Shown here: positions 42,590 through 51,902 of the stretch, in pieces
Layout: each line of letters opens with the position of its first letter
How positions within the stretch are numbered: position 1 is the first letter of the stretch
DNA from: Pseudomonas viridiflava
GTDB taxonomy: Bacteria > Pseudomonadota > Gammaproteobacteria > Pseudomonadales > Pseudomonadaceae
Assembly (NCBI RefSeq): GCF_900589395.1
Contig: NZ_UUIS01000075.1
Span: forward strand, 203,721 to 267,720
Reading direction: 5' to 3'
DNA: 64,000 nucleotides
Made by a program: the position numbers and the translations under genes
The notes under the pieces: generated by a model
Told to the model about the DNA's origin: nothing
What the model saw: the letters and a program-made list of their open reading frames with translations, nothing else
The model's database searches: none

Positions 42590-44224
42590 TCAGGCGCTCA
42601 ACCAGACTTGATCCATTGGGTAGAAGTCCGAGGGGTGAACCTGGAACCCCTGGACTTTCTTGCTCGCGGCGGTGAATTTATCGCCCCAGAACGGCTGGAC
42701 CATGACGCAGGCGTCTTGCAGGATCTGCTCGACGCTTTGCATCGCTGCTGCCCGTTGTTTCGGGTCGATGATGCCCATGGCTTTGTCCAGCGCTGCGTCG
42801 AACGCCGGGTCGCTGTAGTGGCTTTCATTCCAGGCCGCGCCGCTGCGGTAGGCCAGTTCCAGCGACATCACACCAAGCGGGCGGTGTGCCCAGTAGGTGA
42901 GGCTGAAGGCGGCCTTGTCCCAGATCGGCCAGTATTGCGTGGCCGGGATCACTTTGAGGTTGATGCGAATGCCAGCCTCGGCGCAGTTTTGCTGGAGGAT
43001 CTGCGCGCAGTCCTGTTCGTAGCGGCCCTGGGTGTTGCCGACGATCAGGTCGATGTCTATGCCGTTCGGGTGGCCGGCTTCGGCGAGCAGTTTCTTCGCA
43101 CCCGCCACGTCCCGCGCACGTTTGGGCAGCGGGAAGTATTCCGGGTGGGACGGCGCGACGTGATGATCTTCGCCCAGGGTGCCCATGCCGCGATAGGCGA
43201 TTTTCAGCATCTGCGCGTTGTCAGCGCAGAGCGCTACTGCTTTGCGGATGCGCAGGTCGTCGAACGGCTTCTGGTCGCAGGCCATGCGCATGACGATTGT
43301 TTGCGCCGATTTACAGGTCAGCAGTTGCGCGCCGGGCAAGCGTTTGGCCAGGTCGAGCTCGGCCACGGTGACCCGGTACAACACGTCCACTTGCCCGGCC
43401 TGCAACGCCGCGAGGTGGGTGGAAATATCGGTGCCCATGTCGACGTAGCGCAACTCGTCGAGGTTTGCCGGTTTGCGCCAGTAATCAGCACGCTTGGCGA
43501 AGGTCGCCTGCTTGTTGACCGCGAACGACATCAGTTTAAACGGCCCGGTGCCCAGCGGGTTTTTCACCCAGTCGTCACCGGCCTTGAAGCTGCGGTGCAC
43601 GATGGCGCAAGTGAAGGCGTTGAGCATTTCCGGGATCGCCAGCATCGGTCGCTTGAGTACCAGGCGGAACTGGAAGTCACTGACTTTTTCGAACGCGGTA
43701 ATGTCCTGGAACGCGGTGCGGTTGACCGACTTGGAATCGGCGGCAATCCAGCGCTCGATATTGTGCTGCACGTCCTCGACGTTGAAGGTGTCGCCGTTGC
43801 TCCACTTCACGTCCTGGCGCAGGTTGAAGGTCCAGGTTTTCAGGTCCTCGGACGGGCTCCAGCTCTCGGCCAGGTACGGGTGAGTGATGTTGTCGGCATC
43901 GACCCAGGTCAGGAATTCGAGGCTGTTGCGCAGCAGGTTCGAGGCTTCGATCCAGGTAATCAGCATCGGGTCCTGGATTTCCTGGATCGCACAGGCAAAC
44001 CTCAGGCTGCCGCCCTGACGCGGCGTTACCGCGTCAGCGGCATGAGCCGAATTACCGAGCAGCGCGGAACCGAGGAAAGTGCTCGCGCTGGCGGCGGTGA
44101 TGCCCAGCAGTGCGGCGGTGCGCAGGAATTGGCGACGATTGATCTCGCCACTTTTGACTTGGGTGCACAGGTCGTTCACCGCTGGATGCGGCAGAGTGCC
44201 GTCCAGTGTCATTAAGTCTTTCAT
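42590..44224 (-). CDS. Dipeptide-type ABC transporter substrate-binding protein with Tat signal
   Basis: The 544-residue SBP family 5 protein begins with an unusual 30-residue lead, then a twin-arginine signal NRRQFLRTAALLGITAASAS ending near AHAAD, so it is probably exported folded by Tat. Family blocks are YLAESWSPSEDLKTWTFNLR, VKWSNGDTFNVEDV and NPLGTGPFKLMSF. The frame extends 50 codons upstream, but the ATG at 44224 has GGAGAGG before it. The ligand is not evident; peptides, opines and glycosides are all carried by this class. Confidence 0.9.
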   Translation of the reverse strand: MKDLMTLDGTLPHPAVNDLCTQVKSGEINRRQFLRTAALLGITAASASTFLGSALLGNSAHAADAVTPRQGGSLRFACAIQEIQDPMLITWIEASNLLRNSLEFLTWVDADNITHPYLAESWSPSEDLKTWTFNLRQDVKWSNGDTFNVEDVQHNIERWIAADSKSVNRTAFQDITAFEKVSDFQFRLVLKRPMLAIPEMLNAFTCAIVHRSFKAGDDWVKNPLGTGPFKLMSFAVNKQATFAKRADYWRKPANLDELRYVDMGTDISTHLAALQAGQVDVLYRVTVAELDLAKRLPGAQLLTCKSAQTIVMRMACDQKPFDDLRIRKAVALCADNAQMLKIAYRGMGTLGEDHHVAPSHPEYFPLPKRARDVAGAKKLLAEAGHPNGIDIDLIVGNTQGRYEQDCAQILQQNCAEAGIRINLKVIPATQYWPIWDKAAFSLTYWAHRPLGVMSLELAYRSGAAWNESHYSDPAFDAALDKAMGIIDPKQRAAAMQSVEQILQDACVMVQPFWGDKFTAASKKVQGFQVHPSDFYPMDQVWLSA

Positions 44225-44682
44225 ATGCCTCTCCGATAACGTGCAAAAGTGCGTTTTTCGACTGGCCGCACATGGGGCGAGCGGCAGACGCGGTCGGTTC
44301 GATGAACCGAGACTGTCAGTGGCCGGCAGCGCGAAGGCGCAGGCGTGACAGGCGTAAAGCCGGCAGTAGAGCAAGGCGCAACGAGATCAGAAGGACGGAA
44401 GCTGGGTATGACATAGGGCTGCTCTCATGTTGTTTTTATTAGAGATGCCCGCAGTTTTGTCATCTGGGCAACGATCGACAAATGATAAATTCAACGCTGA
44501 AACGTTCGATAAATGCATGTTACTGGCCGTAAGGAAGGCTGCCGCTTGAGCTAGACAGGCCGGACGGAGGAAGGCGCGGGTACGAAACGCTGCGCGGTGG
44601 CCGCAAACGCCCCTTGTTCCGTGTGGGAACAAGGGGAAAACCGGACGATGTCGAAGGAGGTTACGGCGCCGTCCGGGGCAAC
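44225..44682. other. Intergenic region (458 bp) before the Dpp-like operon
   Basis: It contains the promoter of the transporter operon and, near its right end, a strong stem-loop (44610-44636) after the M24 gene. An A+T-rich stretch at about 44420-44520 is the likeliest promoter zone. No gene was found. Confidence 0.55.
44610..44636 (-). terminator. Strong stem-loop downstream of the M24 gene
   Basis: CCCCTTGTTCC (44610-44620) pairs perfectly with GGAACAAGGGG (44626-44636), an 11-bp stem with a 5-nt loop. It lies 46 bp past the M24 stop on the minus strand. The T-tract is weak, so it is best called terminator-like. Confidence 0.65.
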
Positions 44683-45912
44683 TCAGCGTGGCATCAGGCG
44701 CGGATCGAACGGATAGTCCGAGAGCAACTCGATGCCGTTTTCGTGGATATAAATCTGCTCTTCGAGCTTGACCCCTTCGCCGCCCGCATCGTGGCCGATA
44801 TAGCTCTCCACGCAGATGGTCATGCCGGCTTCGAACACCCCGTCGTAACCCAGTGCATCGATGTCTTCGCGGTGCACCACGTACGGGTATTCACCGGTCA
44901 TGCCAACGCCGTGGGCCAGGGCGAAATAGCGGTTGGCCTTGTAGTTGTCCGGGATTCTCCAGGCCAGCTCGGCGTATTCCTTGAAGCTGCGGCCGGCCTT
45001 GAGCATTTCCATGTTGGTCTGCACCTGTTCGTAGGCCAGTTTGTACAGCTCCTGTTGCTTGGCGGTGGCGGCTTGCTCGCCGCAGAGGAAGGTCCGTGAA
45101 AAGTCCGCGTAGTAGCCGAAACGCCCAACCACATCGGTGTCCAGCGCTACCAGGTCACCGGCTTCGATGGGCCGGGTGCTGCACTCCTGGAACCACGGAT
45201 TGGTGCGCGGGCCGGAGGACAGCAGGCGGGTTTCGACGTAGTCGCCGTCGGTAGCGATCACGTGCTGGTGCAAGTGTGACCACAGTTCGTTTTCGCTTAT
45301 GCCCGGCACCAGTTTGCTTTCCATCAGGCGCACGCCGGCCTCGGTGGCACGCAGGCTGGCGCGGATCATCTTCAGCTCGTTCGGCACCTTGATGCAGCGC
45401 GCGCGCTCCAGCGGCTCCTGGGCATCGAATATCTGATAGCCGAGTTTTTGCAGTTCGAACGCAGCGGCCGAGGTCGCGCTTTCGATGGCGATGCGTTTGT
45501 TACCGCCGCCGTGCTTGCGCACCAATTCACCGATTTCAGCGGCCCATTCGGCGGTGACGTTATTCAGGAAGCTGTCGCAGAAGTAATAGGAGATGGCCTT
45601 GGCCGGGCGCACTTCATCGACGGTGTTGAGCTGTTCGGCCAGGTGCAGGCAGCCGCCAAATTCGAAGACCACCACCGGGCCTTCTGCCGGGATGAAAGCG
45701 TAACGTGCCGGGTTGCGCGCCGAGTACACCTGCATGTTGCGCGAGCCGGTGGCGTAGCGCATGTGGGTCGGATCGAACAGTACGCACGCAGCGTAGTCGC
45801 GTTTTTTCAGTTCGTTGCGCACCCGTTGCAAACGATCCAGCTGGATCTGCTGGATCTCGGCGTAGGTCGGTTCGCAGTCGGCGGGGTTGCGGTTGGGGCC
45901 GGACAGACTCAT
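44683..45912 (-). CDS. M24 (creatinase/prolidase-fold) metalloprotein, DddP-like
   Basis: The 409-residue pita-bread-fold protein is strikingly like the DMSP lyase DddP as I recall it: FDPTHMRYATGSRNMQVYSA, YVETRLLSSGPRTNPWFQEC, QTNMEMLK and LSDYPFDPRLM. All metal ligands are present at matching spacing: Asp258, Asp260, Asp270, His334, Glu369 and Glu384. The residue six after the His, the catalytic Asp of DddP (HGVGLCDE), is Gly340 here (HGVGMTGE). It is therefore probably not a DMSP lyase but a dipeptidase-like or other hydrolase. Its operon partner is the PhyH gene upstream; the Dpp-type importer lies downstream on the same strand. Confidence 0.87.
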   Translation of the reverse strand: MSLSGPNRNPADCEPTYAEIQQIQLDRLQRVRNELKKRDYAACVLFDPTHMRYATGSRNMQVYSARNPARYAFIPAEGPVVVFEFGGCLHLAEQLNTVDEVRPAKAISYYFCDSFLNNVTAEWAAEIGELVRKHGGGNKRIAIESATSAAAFELQKLGYQIFDAQEPLERARCIKVPNELKMIRASLRATEAGVRLMESKLVPGISENELWSHLHQHVIATDGDYVETRLLSSGPRTNPWFQECSTRPIEAGDLVALDTDVVGRFGYYADFSRTFLCGEQAATAKQQELYKLAYEQVQTNMEMLKAGRSFKEYAELAWRIPDNYKANRYFALAHGVGMTGEYPYVVHREDIDALGYDGVFEAGMTICVESYIGHDAGGEGVKLEEQIYIHENGIELLSDYPFDPRLMPR

Positions 45913-45969
45913 GGGGTGTTCCTCGCAGGCAAATACGGTTGGTTTTTTTAAGATTTTTTTTGGAATGGA

Positions 45970-46851
45970 TCAGTCGAGCAACTGATCGCTGCGTACCAGG
46001 TTGCGTTCGGCTTGCAGATGGGCTTCGGACAGGCGTCCGTAAAGCTGTTTGGTGCGCTGGGCACGGCCGATGATTCCAGGCTTTTCGGAGTAGGCGAAGA
46101 TCGCAGTATTACGTTCAGTAGCGCCTTCGACGCGGGTTACCCGGTGCACTGAAAAGCGACCCTTGAAAATCTGCAAATCGCCGGGGTTGAGTTCCAGTTC
46201 CTGCACGCGGCTGCGGTCGTTCCCGCGCACCACGTTGCCGACAGCACCTAGATTTTCCTGAGTTCGCGTGCGGATCATCGGCGCGTACTCGAACAGGCCG
46301 CCAGCCTCGGGCTTCTGGGTCATCATGCTGACGATGAATTCGTTGGTATCGAAGTGCCAGGGTTGCTCGGTGCCTTCGGGCATCACATTGATCACCAGTC
46401 CGGCGAACGGGTCGGCGTATTCGAAAATCTCCGGCTCGTCGAGGCAGGCACCGATGAATCGCTTCATCATCGGCGAGACGTAGAGGCGATGAATGATCGC
46501 GTCCGGGGCAATCATGTCCCGGGTGACAAAACCGCTGGTGCGCTCCATGAATGTGCGGCGCGGGTCATCTTGGGGCAGGGTAGGGTCGTCTTCTGTGAAA
46601 TAGGCGTTGACCTTGCGCACCGAGTAAAAGGTCTTGCCCGACAGTGCCTGACCTTCGGCACGGGCCCGTTCCAGCGCCTCGGGCCGCAAGAAATCTTTCA
46701 GCAGGCAGCAACCGTCTTCGGCCAGTTCTGCGCGGGCGTGTTCGATCAGCGCCTGCAACCGGACATGGCCCGAATCATGTATGGGGTACAACTCGGTATT
46801 TATGATATCGCTGATATCGCCCACTTCGGCGTCGGCAAGTTGAAGGCTCAT
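45970..46851 (-). CDS. PhyH-family Fe(II)/2-oxoglutarate dioxygenase
   Basis: The 293-residue double-stranded beta-helix oxygenase has the facial triad His166-x-Asp168 (WHFDTNEF) and distal His236 (FSVHRVTR), with Arg nearby to bind 2-oxoglutarate. The sequence GNVVRGNDRSRVQELELNPG DLQIFKG is typical of PhyH-like HalD/SyrB-type oxygenases, but the Asp ligand is kept, so hydroxylation rather than halogenation is expected. It is 57 bp upstream of the M24 gene and diverges from the LysR at 46968, its likely regulator. Confidence 0.85.
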   Translation of the reverse strand: MSLQLADAEVGDISDIINTELYPIHDSGHVRLQALIEHARAELAEDGCCLLKDFLRPEALERARAEGQALSGKTFYSVRKVNAYFTEDDPTLPQDDPRRTFMERTSGFVTRDMIAPDAIIHRLYVSPMMKRFIGACLDEPEIFEYADPFAGLVINVMPEGTEQPWHFDTNEFIVSMMTQKPEAGGLFEYAPMIRTRTQENLGAVGNVVRGNDRSRVQELELNPGDLQIFKGRFSVHRVTRVEGATERNTAIFAYSEKPGIIGRAQRTKQLYGRLSEAHLQAERNLVRSDQLLD

Positions 46852-46864
46852 GCAAGTCTCCTGG

Positions 46865-46903
46865 AACTATCAATTAACAGTGTTTGGCGTTGAATCGATA
46901 GTT
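46865..46903. promoter_or_regulatory. Inverted repeat in the PhyH/LysR divergent promoter
   Basis: AACTATC (46865-46871) is repeated inverted as GATAGTT (46897-46903), spanning 39 bp. It sits between the PhyH gene and the LysR gene at 46968 and is a candidate LysR regulatory region. Confidence 0.4.
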
Positions 46904-46967
46904 GCTTAAAGAGGTGCGAAGTGGAAATTACAAGTTGTGATCGAATCCATCGGCAGGGGCGATAGTT

Positions 46968-47882
46968 ATGTCAGGCGAACTGGATGGAAGCTTACTGAAA
47001 GTGTTTGTTGCGATTGTCGAGTGCCACGGATTTTCTGCGGCGGCGGAGCGCCTGCACAAAACCCAATCGACCATCAGCCAGAATTTGCAGCGCCTGGAAG
47101 AGATCGTCGGCACGCCGTTGGTTCAGCGCACCAGTCGCTCGGTGAGCCTGACACCCGGCGGTGAGACATTTCTCATCTATGCGCGGCAGATCCTCAAGCT
47201 GCATGCCGATGCGATCAACGCCGTGCAGTTGCCTGATGAGCAGGTGTGCATTCACGTCGGCATGCCCGAAGACTATGCCCAGTTTTGCCTGGCCGGGGTG
47301 TTGCGCGACTTTCAGGCGCAGTTTCCCCACGTGCGGCCGGATATTTGTTGCGAGATGTCGACGGCGCTGGTCAGTCGTTTGCAACGCGGTGAATTGGACC
47401 TGGTGCTCGGCGTGCAACATGCCAATCTGCAAGCGGGTGAATACCTGTGTGACGAGCCGCTGGTGTGGGTGGCGGCTGAGGGCTGGAGCGCCGGGGCGGA
47501 TGTCTCGGTGCCTCTGGCGGTTTATGCCGAGGGCTGCGCCTTTCGAGCCAATGCCGTGCGGGCGCTGGCCGAGGCCGGGCGGGCGTGGCATGTGGTTTAC
47601 ACCAGCCAGAGCCCGCGTGGTATTGGGATTGCCATTGAACAGGGCCATTCGGTCGGTGTCACGGCGCGGCGCCTGGTGCCGCCGGGTTGGCAGGTGCTGG
47701 ACGTGGCCCAGGGCTTTCCGCCGATTGAGCCGGCGCGGTTGATGTTCTGGCGCTCCACTCAGTGCGAGGCGCAGGCGGTGGAGGCCTTGGTGGACATTCT
47801 GTCGCGTCGCTTGGGCCGTTCAGAGTGGCTGGCCGAGCGCCGGCTCACAGCGTTGACGGCGGGCCATCAGCTTCAGCAATAA
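46968..47882 (+). CDS. LysR-family regulator of the PhyH/M24 unit
   Basis: The 304-residue protein has the HTH LLKVFVAIVECHGFSAAAER followed by TQSTISQNLQRLEEIVG, and an effector domain starting VCIHVGMPEDYAQFCLAGVL. It diverges from the PhyH gene with a 116-bp gap. Its 3' end overlaps the convergent MFS gene by 63 bp, and its C-terminus (RRLTALTAGHQLQQ) is encoded opposite the MFS C-terminus. Confidence 0.9.
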   Translation: MSGELDGSLLKVFVAIVECHGFSAAAERLHKTQSTISQNLQRLEEIVGTPLVQRTSRSVSLTPGGETFLIYARQILKLHADAINAVQLPDEQVCIHVGMPEDYAQFCLAGVLRDFQAQFPHVRPDICCEMSTALVSRLQRGELDLVLGVQHANLQAGEYLCDEPLVWVAAEGWSAGADVSVPLAVYAEGCAFRANAVRALAEAGRAWHVVYTSQSPRGIGIAIEQGHSVGVTARRLVPPGWQVLDVAQGFPPIEPARLMFWRSTQCEAQAVEALVDILSRRLGRSEWLAERRLTALTAGHQLQQ

Positions 47883-49055
47883 CAGGCTCGCGGTGACCCA
47901 GCAGACGATCCAGCCGTGCACCAGGCCAAACTGCCCGGTCGCCTGCAGCAGCCAGCCGCACAGCCAGTTCGCGGTGGCGCTGCCCAAGCCATAACCGACC
48001 ATGCTCAGGCTCACCACTTGCAGGCTTTGCACGGGGCTCAAGCGTGCGCTGAGGTAGGCGGCCATCAGGCCCCAGACCGGGAAATAGAACAGCGCGAACA
48101 GCCCGGCCGCCAGCCAGGTCAGATTCAAGGTCGGTTGCCAGAGCAGGGCGAGCATCGCCAGGCCGAAGGCGCTGATACTCAACGCCATCACCCTTAATGC
48201 GCCCCAACGATCGGCGAATGAACCCAACAATAAACCGCCGACTGCCCCGCCAATCCCGATCAGTGTCCACAACGAGCCGGTGATCTGTGCGTTGGCGCCC
48301 AGCCGTTCGCTGGCGAACGCCGAGAGGAAATTCAGGAACGGGCCGCTGACTCCGCCAATAAAGGTGCTGAGCAGCAGCATATGCAGCGCTACCGGGTGTT
48401 CGAGGCACAGCTTCAACCATTGCCTGAGTATCCGGCGCAGCGATGGCGCACTGCTTTTCGTGGTGCGCTGGCCTTTCGCCAACGGCGCCAGGACCCAAAA
48501 GGTCAGTAGGGTGACCATCAGCGTCAGCCCGGCGCAAATCAGCCAGAAGTGCCGCAGCGAGATGCCCTGCAACAAGGCGATCAGCAACCCGTTAAGGCAG
48601 ATCGCAAACGCCGCACCTGACGACGCCAGCCCTAGCACGCGGCTGCGATGGGAGACGGGGATCACTTCGCCGACCAGTGCGGCGATGGCGTTCCAGTTCG
48701 CCACGGCGCAGGCCGAGACCAACGCCAGGCTCAGCGCATACGGCAGCACCCAAGGGGTGGCGACGGCCAGGGCCAGCAGCGCCGGGCTCAAGGCCATCGT
48801 CAGCTTTACCATGTTGCGCGGGCTGATCCACGCCGCGGCGATGCCGCTGGCAATCGATGCGCCCATGTAGAACAGTTGCAGAAGCGCCGCAATGGACGCT
48901 GCCTGGCTGTAGCTCAGCTCGAACACCTGGCGGATCTGGGGCAATAAGGCGGAATAAAGGAAGATACTGAAGCCGTGGGTGGTGGCGTTACACGCTGTAA
49001 AGATAAGCGCCAATAAAACAATACTTTTTGTGGGTGAGTGTGTGTTGATTGGCAT
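47820..49055 (-). CDS. MFS transporter
   Basis: A 411-residue 12-helix permease with TTHGFSIFLYSALLPQIRQV, the loop motif GIAAAWISPRNMVKL, and GGLLLGSFADRWGALRVMAL in the second half. It has the general shape of CynX/NarK-like or oxalate:formate-like carriers without a substrate-defining motif. It converges on and overlaps the LysR gene; no catabolic gene is directly linked. Confidence 0.88.
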   Translation of the reverse strand: MPINTHSPTKSIVLLALIFTACNATTHGFSIFLYSALLPQIRQVFELSYSQAASIAALLQLFYMGASIASGIAAAWISPRNMVKLTMALSPALLALAVATPWVLPYALSLALVSACAVANWNAIAALVGEVIPVSHRSRVLGLASSGAAFAICLNGLLIALLQGISLRHFWLICAGLTLMVTLLTFWVLAPLAKGQRTTKSSAPSLRRILRQWLKLCLEHPVALHMLLLSTFIGGVSGPFLNFLSAFASERLGANAQITGSLWTLIGIGGAVGGLLLGSFADRWGALRVMALSISAFGLAMLALLWQPTLNLTWLAAGLFALFYFPVWGLMAAYLSARLSPVQSLQVVSLSMVGYGLGSATANWLCGWLLQATGQFGLVHGWIVCWVTASLLLLKLMARRQRCEPALGQPL

Positions 49056-49400
49056 GGGGTTAGCTCGGTCAGTTTAATTGCTGTGGAATGGGGCGTAGGT
49101 GCAAGAACTGCCCGATGTAAGTGCGTTAACTTAGACGGGTATTTAATTGAGTAAGACTAGCGCCTCTATAAATAAAACAGCCAGTGCTTAATAGTCGTGA
49201 GTGTGCTGCGAAATACTCATGCTATTTATACGTCAGCGACAGTGGCAGGGCTAAAACCGACGTCATTGAGTATTGCCGATTACCTGTGGCGAGGGAGCTA
49301 GGGAATCGGCCTGCACAACACAAAAATTCATGTTACTCGGGAAATTTCCCGCAAGCCGTGGGATGCTTATGGCCCGTCAGCCCCAGCGCGAGTACTGTTC
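49056..49400. other. Divergent intergenic region (345 bp)
   Basis: It separates the MFS gene (minus) from the LysR gene (plus) and has an A+T-rich core near 49120-49190. Promoters for both are expected here. No coding sequence, repeat or hairpin stood out. Confidence 0.5.
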
Positions 49401-50333
49401 ATGAAACGCAAAATGCCCGCGCTCAATGCGCTCAAAGCCTTCGAAGTGGCCGGTAGTACGGGCAGTTTTACCCGGGCGGCAGAGCTGCTCAACGTCACGC
49501 AAAGTGCCGTCAGCCGCCAGGTGCGCCAGCTCGAAGAACAGCTCGGCGAGAATCTGTTGGAGCGCCGGCATCACCACCTTGAACTGACCAGCGCCGGCCG
49601 GATGTTGCTGCGGGCGTTGCATCAATCCTTCGACAAAATCGAGCTGACGGTGCGTAGCATCCAGCAGAAGTCCCACGCCAATCGCCTGCACATCAACGCA
49701 CCGCCAACCTTCACCAGCCGCTGGTTGATGCCGCGCCTGGGACGGCTGCGTGAGAAGCACCCCGAATTGGAGCTGAGCATCACTACGCGTTTGCAGGACA
49801 GCCTGGCGGAAACCAGCACCCTGGACTGCGCGATCCGCTTTGGCGATGGCGAATGGGATGGGCTGGACAGCTCACTGCTGCTCCAGGAACGGCACATTGC
49901 GGTGTGTGCTCCGTCCTTGTATGCGCGGGAATGGAGTGAGCGCGGCATCGACCTTAATCGCCTGACCTTGCTGCATGTATTGGCCCGGGAAGACCAGCGT
50001 TATCTGACCTGGAAACACTGGCTCGACGCGGCGAAAATCAGCGGCGTGGATACCCAGGGCGGCTATGAATTCGACCTGCTGGACCTGGCGATTCGTGCGG
50101 CCACTGACGGCTTGGGTATCACCATTGCCGACTGGCACATGGTTGCCCCGGAGCTTGCCAGCGGGCAGTTGACCCAGGTACTGAACGTGCATGTGGAAGG
50201 GCATCAATCCTACTGGTTGGTGACTCGGCCGGAGCAGACCTTGATGCCGCAATTGCAGGTGTTCAGTCAGTGGTTGCAGGAGGAAATCTGGTTGGCGCAA
50301 AGGCAGCTCGAACCCTCCACCGCCGCCGGTTGA
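49401..50333 (+). CDS. LysR-family regulator, GcvA-like
   Basis: The 310-residue protein begins MPALNALKAFEVAGSTGSFT after a short KRK lead, with RAAELLNVTQSAVSRQVRQL as HTH and LHINAPPTFTSRWLMPRLGR opening the effector domain. It is transcribed in the same direction as the aldehyde dehydrogenase that follows 143 bp later, and probably controls that sugar-acid module. Confidence 0.9.
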   Translation: MKRKMPALNALKAFEVAGSTGSFTRAAELLNVTQSAVSRQVRQLEEQLGENLLERRHHHLELTSAGRMLLRALHQSFDKIELTVRSIQQKSHANRLHINAPPTFTSRWLMPRLGRLREKHPELELSITTRLQDSLAETSTLDCAIRFGDGEWDGLDSSLLLQERHIAVCAPSLYAREWSERGIDLNRLTLLHVLAREDQRYLTWKHWLDAAKISGVDTQGGYEFDLLDLAIRAATDGLGITIADWHMVAPELASGQLTQVLNVHVEGHQSYWLVTRPEQTLMPQLQVFSQWLQEEIWLAQRQLEPSTAAG

Positions 50334-50476
50334 CCCCCAACCTTCACGGGAAATTTGATTGCTTCTCGCGTAACCTGCATTTTTTGAATGTTACCCCGCT
50401 CAATAAATCGTTTGTTCAACCCCCTCAGGACGCCAAAACTGCGGGAACTGGATAAAAACAACGATGGGCGATTCAC

Positions 50477-51901
50477 ATGCGACTTGAGCGAAACTTTGTA
50501 AACGGTCACCTCATTGAGCCTGCCAGCGATGCGCTGATTGCGGTCTACAACCCGGCCACCGAAGCCCTGGTCGGTCAGGTCTCGGCCGCCACCAACGCTG
50601 AAGCAACCGCCGCCGTCGAGGCTGCCGCCGCCGCCCAGAAGCGCTGGGGCAAGCTCACCAGCATCGAACGCGCCGAGCACTTGCGCTCATTCGCCGACGC
50701 CCTGGAGGCCTGCGCCGAGAGCATCGGTGCCGCCTTGGCGGCCGAGTCTGGCAAAAGTGTCAGCGACGCCAGCACCGAAGCCCGTTACGCCGCGCAAATC
50801 ACCCGTTACCACGCCGAGTGGGCGCGGCGGATCGAAGGCGAGATCATTCCCAGTGACACCCCGAACGAAAACCTCTTCCTGCACCGCGAACCGATTGGTG
50901 TGGTCGCCTGCCTGATTCCGTTCAACTACCCGGTCTACACCTTGCTGCGCAAAATCGCCCCGGCGCTTATTGCCGGCAATACCGTGGTGGTGCGCCCGAG
51001 TAACAACACCCCGACCTCGGCGTTTGAAATCGCCAAGGCTGTGCAGCAATCCGGTTTACCGGCCGGCGTGGTCAACATATTGACCATGGACCATGCCACC
51101 GCCGCAACGGTCTGCACCCACAAAGCCGTCGGCTTGATCACCCTGACCGGCAGCGTCAACGCCGGGCGGATCGTGCTCGACTATTGCAAGGCCAACATTG
51201 CCAAGCCGTCCCTGGAACTGGGCGGCAAAACCCCGGCAATCATTGAAGCCGACGCTGACCTTGAAGCCGCCGCCAGCGCTATCGTCGCGTCCAAGACCAC
51301 TCATTGCGGTCAGTTGTGCACGGCGGTGGAGCGGGTTTACGTGCAGGAAAGTGTCTACGAGCAATTTCTCGGGTTGCTCAAAGCCAGAATCAGCGCCGTC
51401 AAGTTTGGCGACCGCGCCACCGACGCCAGCCTGATGGGCCCGTTGGTCAACGCAAGCTCGCGGCAAAACATCCACGCCATGGTCGAGCGCGCCGTCTCCG
51501 ACGGTGCGGTACTGGAAACAGGCGGTTTCATTCCTGAGGGCAACGGCCATTTCTACCCGCCGACGCTGTTGAGCAACTGTCGCCAGGACATGGAAATAAT
51601 CCAGGAAGAAATTTTCGGCCCGGTGCTGCCAGTGCTCAAGTACCGCGATATCGACGAAGCGCTGGCCATGGCCAACGACCACCAGTTCGGCCTGTCATCG
51701 GTGCTGTACACCGAGAACTATCGCACCACCCTGAAAGTCGCCAACACCATCGAGGCCGGTGAGTTGTACGTCAACCGGACACCGGCCGACCCTTACCAGG
51801 GCTTCCACGCCGGGTGGAAACGTTCGGGCCTGGGCGGTGATGACGGCAAGCATGGCATGCTCGAATTCACCCAGACCCGACTTGTGGTGATGAAGTACTA
51901 G
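50477..51901 (+). CDS. Aldehyde dehydrogenase, lactaldehyde/glycolaldehyde (AldA) type
   Basis: The 474-residue ALDH has IPFNYPVYTLLRKIAPALIA, LTGSVNAGRIVLDYC, LELGGKTPAIIEADAD (base Glu) and HCGQLCTAVERVYV (nucleophile Cys). E. coli AldA is its nearest characterised relative by the NRTPADPYQGFHAGWKRSGL region. It probably oxidises a small hydroxy-aldehyde released in the module with the MFS, dehydratase and GMC genes downstream. Confidence 0.92.
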   Translation: MRLERNFVNGHLIEPASDALIAVYNPATEALVGQVSAATNAEATAAVEAAAAAQKRWGKLTSIERAEHLRSFADALEACAESIGAALAAESGKSVSDASTEARYAAQITRYHAEWARRIEGEIIPSDTPNENLFLHREPIGVVACLIPFNYPVYTLLRKIAPALIAGNTVVVRPSNNTPTSAFEIAKAVQQSGLPAGVVNILTMDHATAATVCTHKAVGLITLTGSVNAGRIVLDYCKANIAKPSLELGGKTPAIIEADADLEAAASAIVASKTTHCGQLCTAVERVYVQESVYEQFLGLLKARISAVKFGDRATDASLMGPLVNASSRQNIHAMVERAVSDGAVLETGGFIPEGNGHFYPPTLLSNCRQDMEIIQEEIFGPVLPVLKYRDIDEALAMANDHQFGLSSVLYTENYRTTLKVANTIEAGELYVNRTPADPYQGFHAGWKRSGLGGDDGKHGMLEFTQTRLVVMKY

Positions 51902-51902
51902 A

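Noticed and set aside
42578..44215. A 545-codon plus-strand open frame opposite the Dpp-type binding protein
   Set aside because: Antisense shadow; the minus strand has a Tat signal and family-5 binding-protein blocks.
44683..45912. A functional DMSP lyase DddP
   Set aside because: The catalytic Asp position is Gly340, so DMSP cleavage is unlikely despite the intact metal site.
44683..46851. Ectoine hydrolase (M24) plus ectoine hydroxylase (PhyH) pair
   Set aside because: The M24 protein resembles DddP far more than DoeA/EutD, and no other ectoine degradation gene is present.
45970..46851. PhyH protein as a halogenase of the SyrB2 type
   Set aside because: The iron-binding Asp (WHFDTN) is present; halogenases replace it with Ala or Gly.
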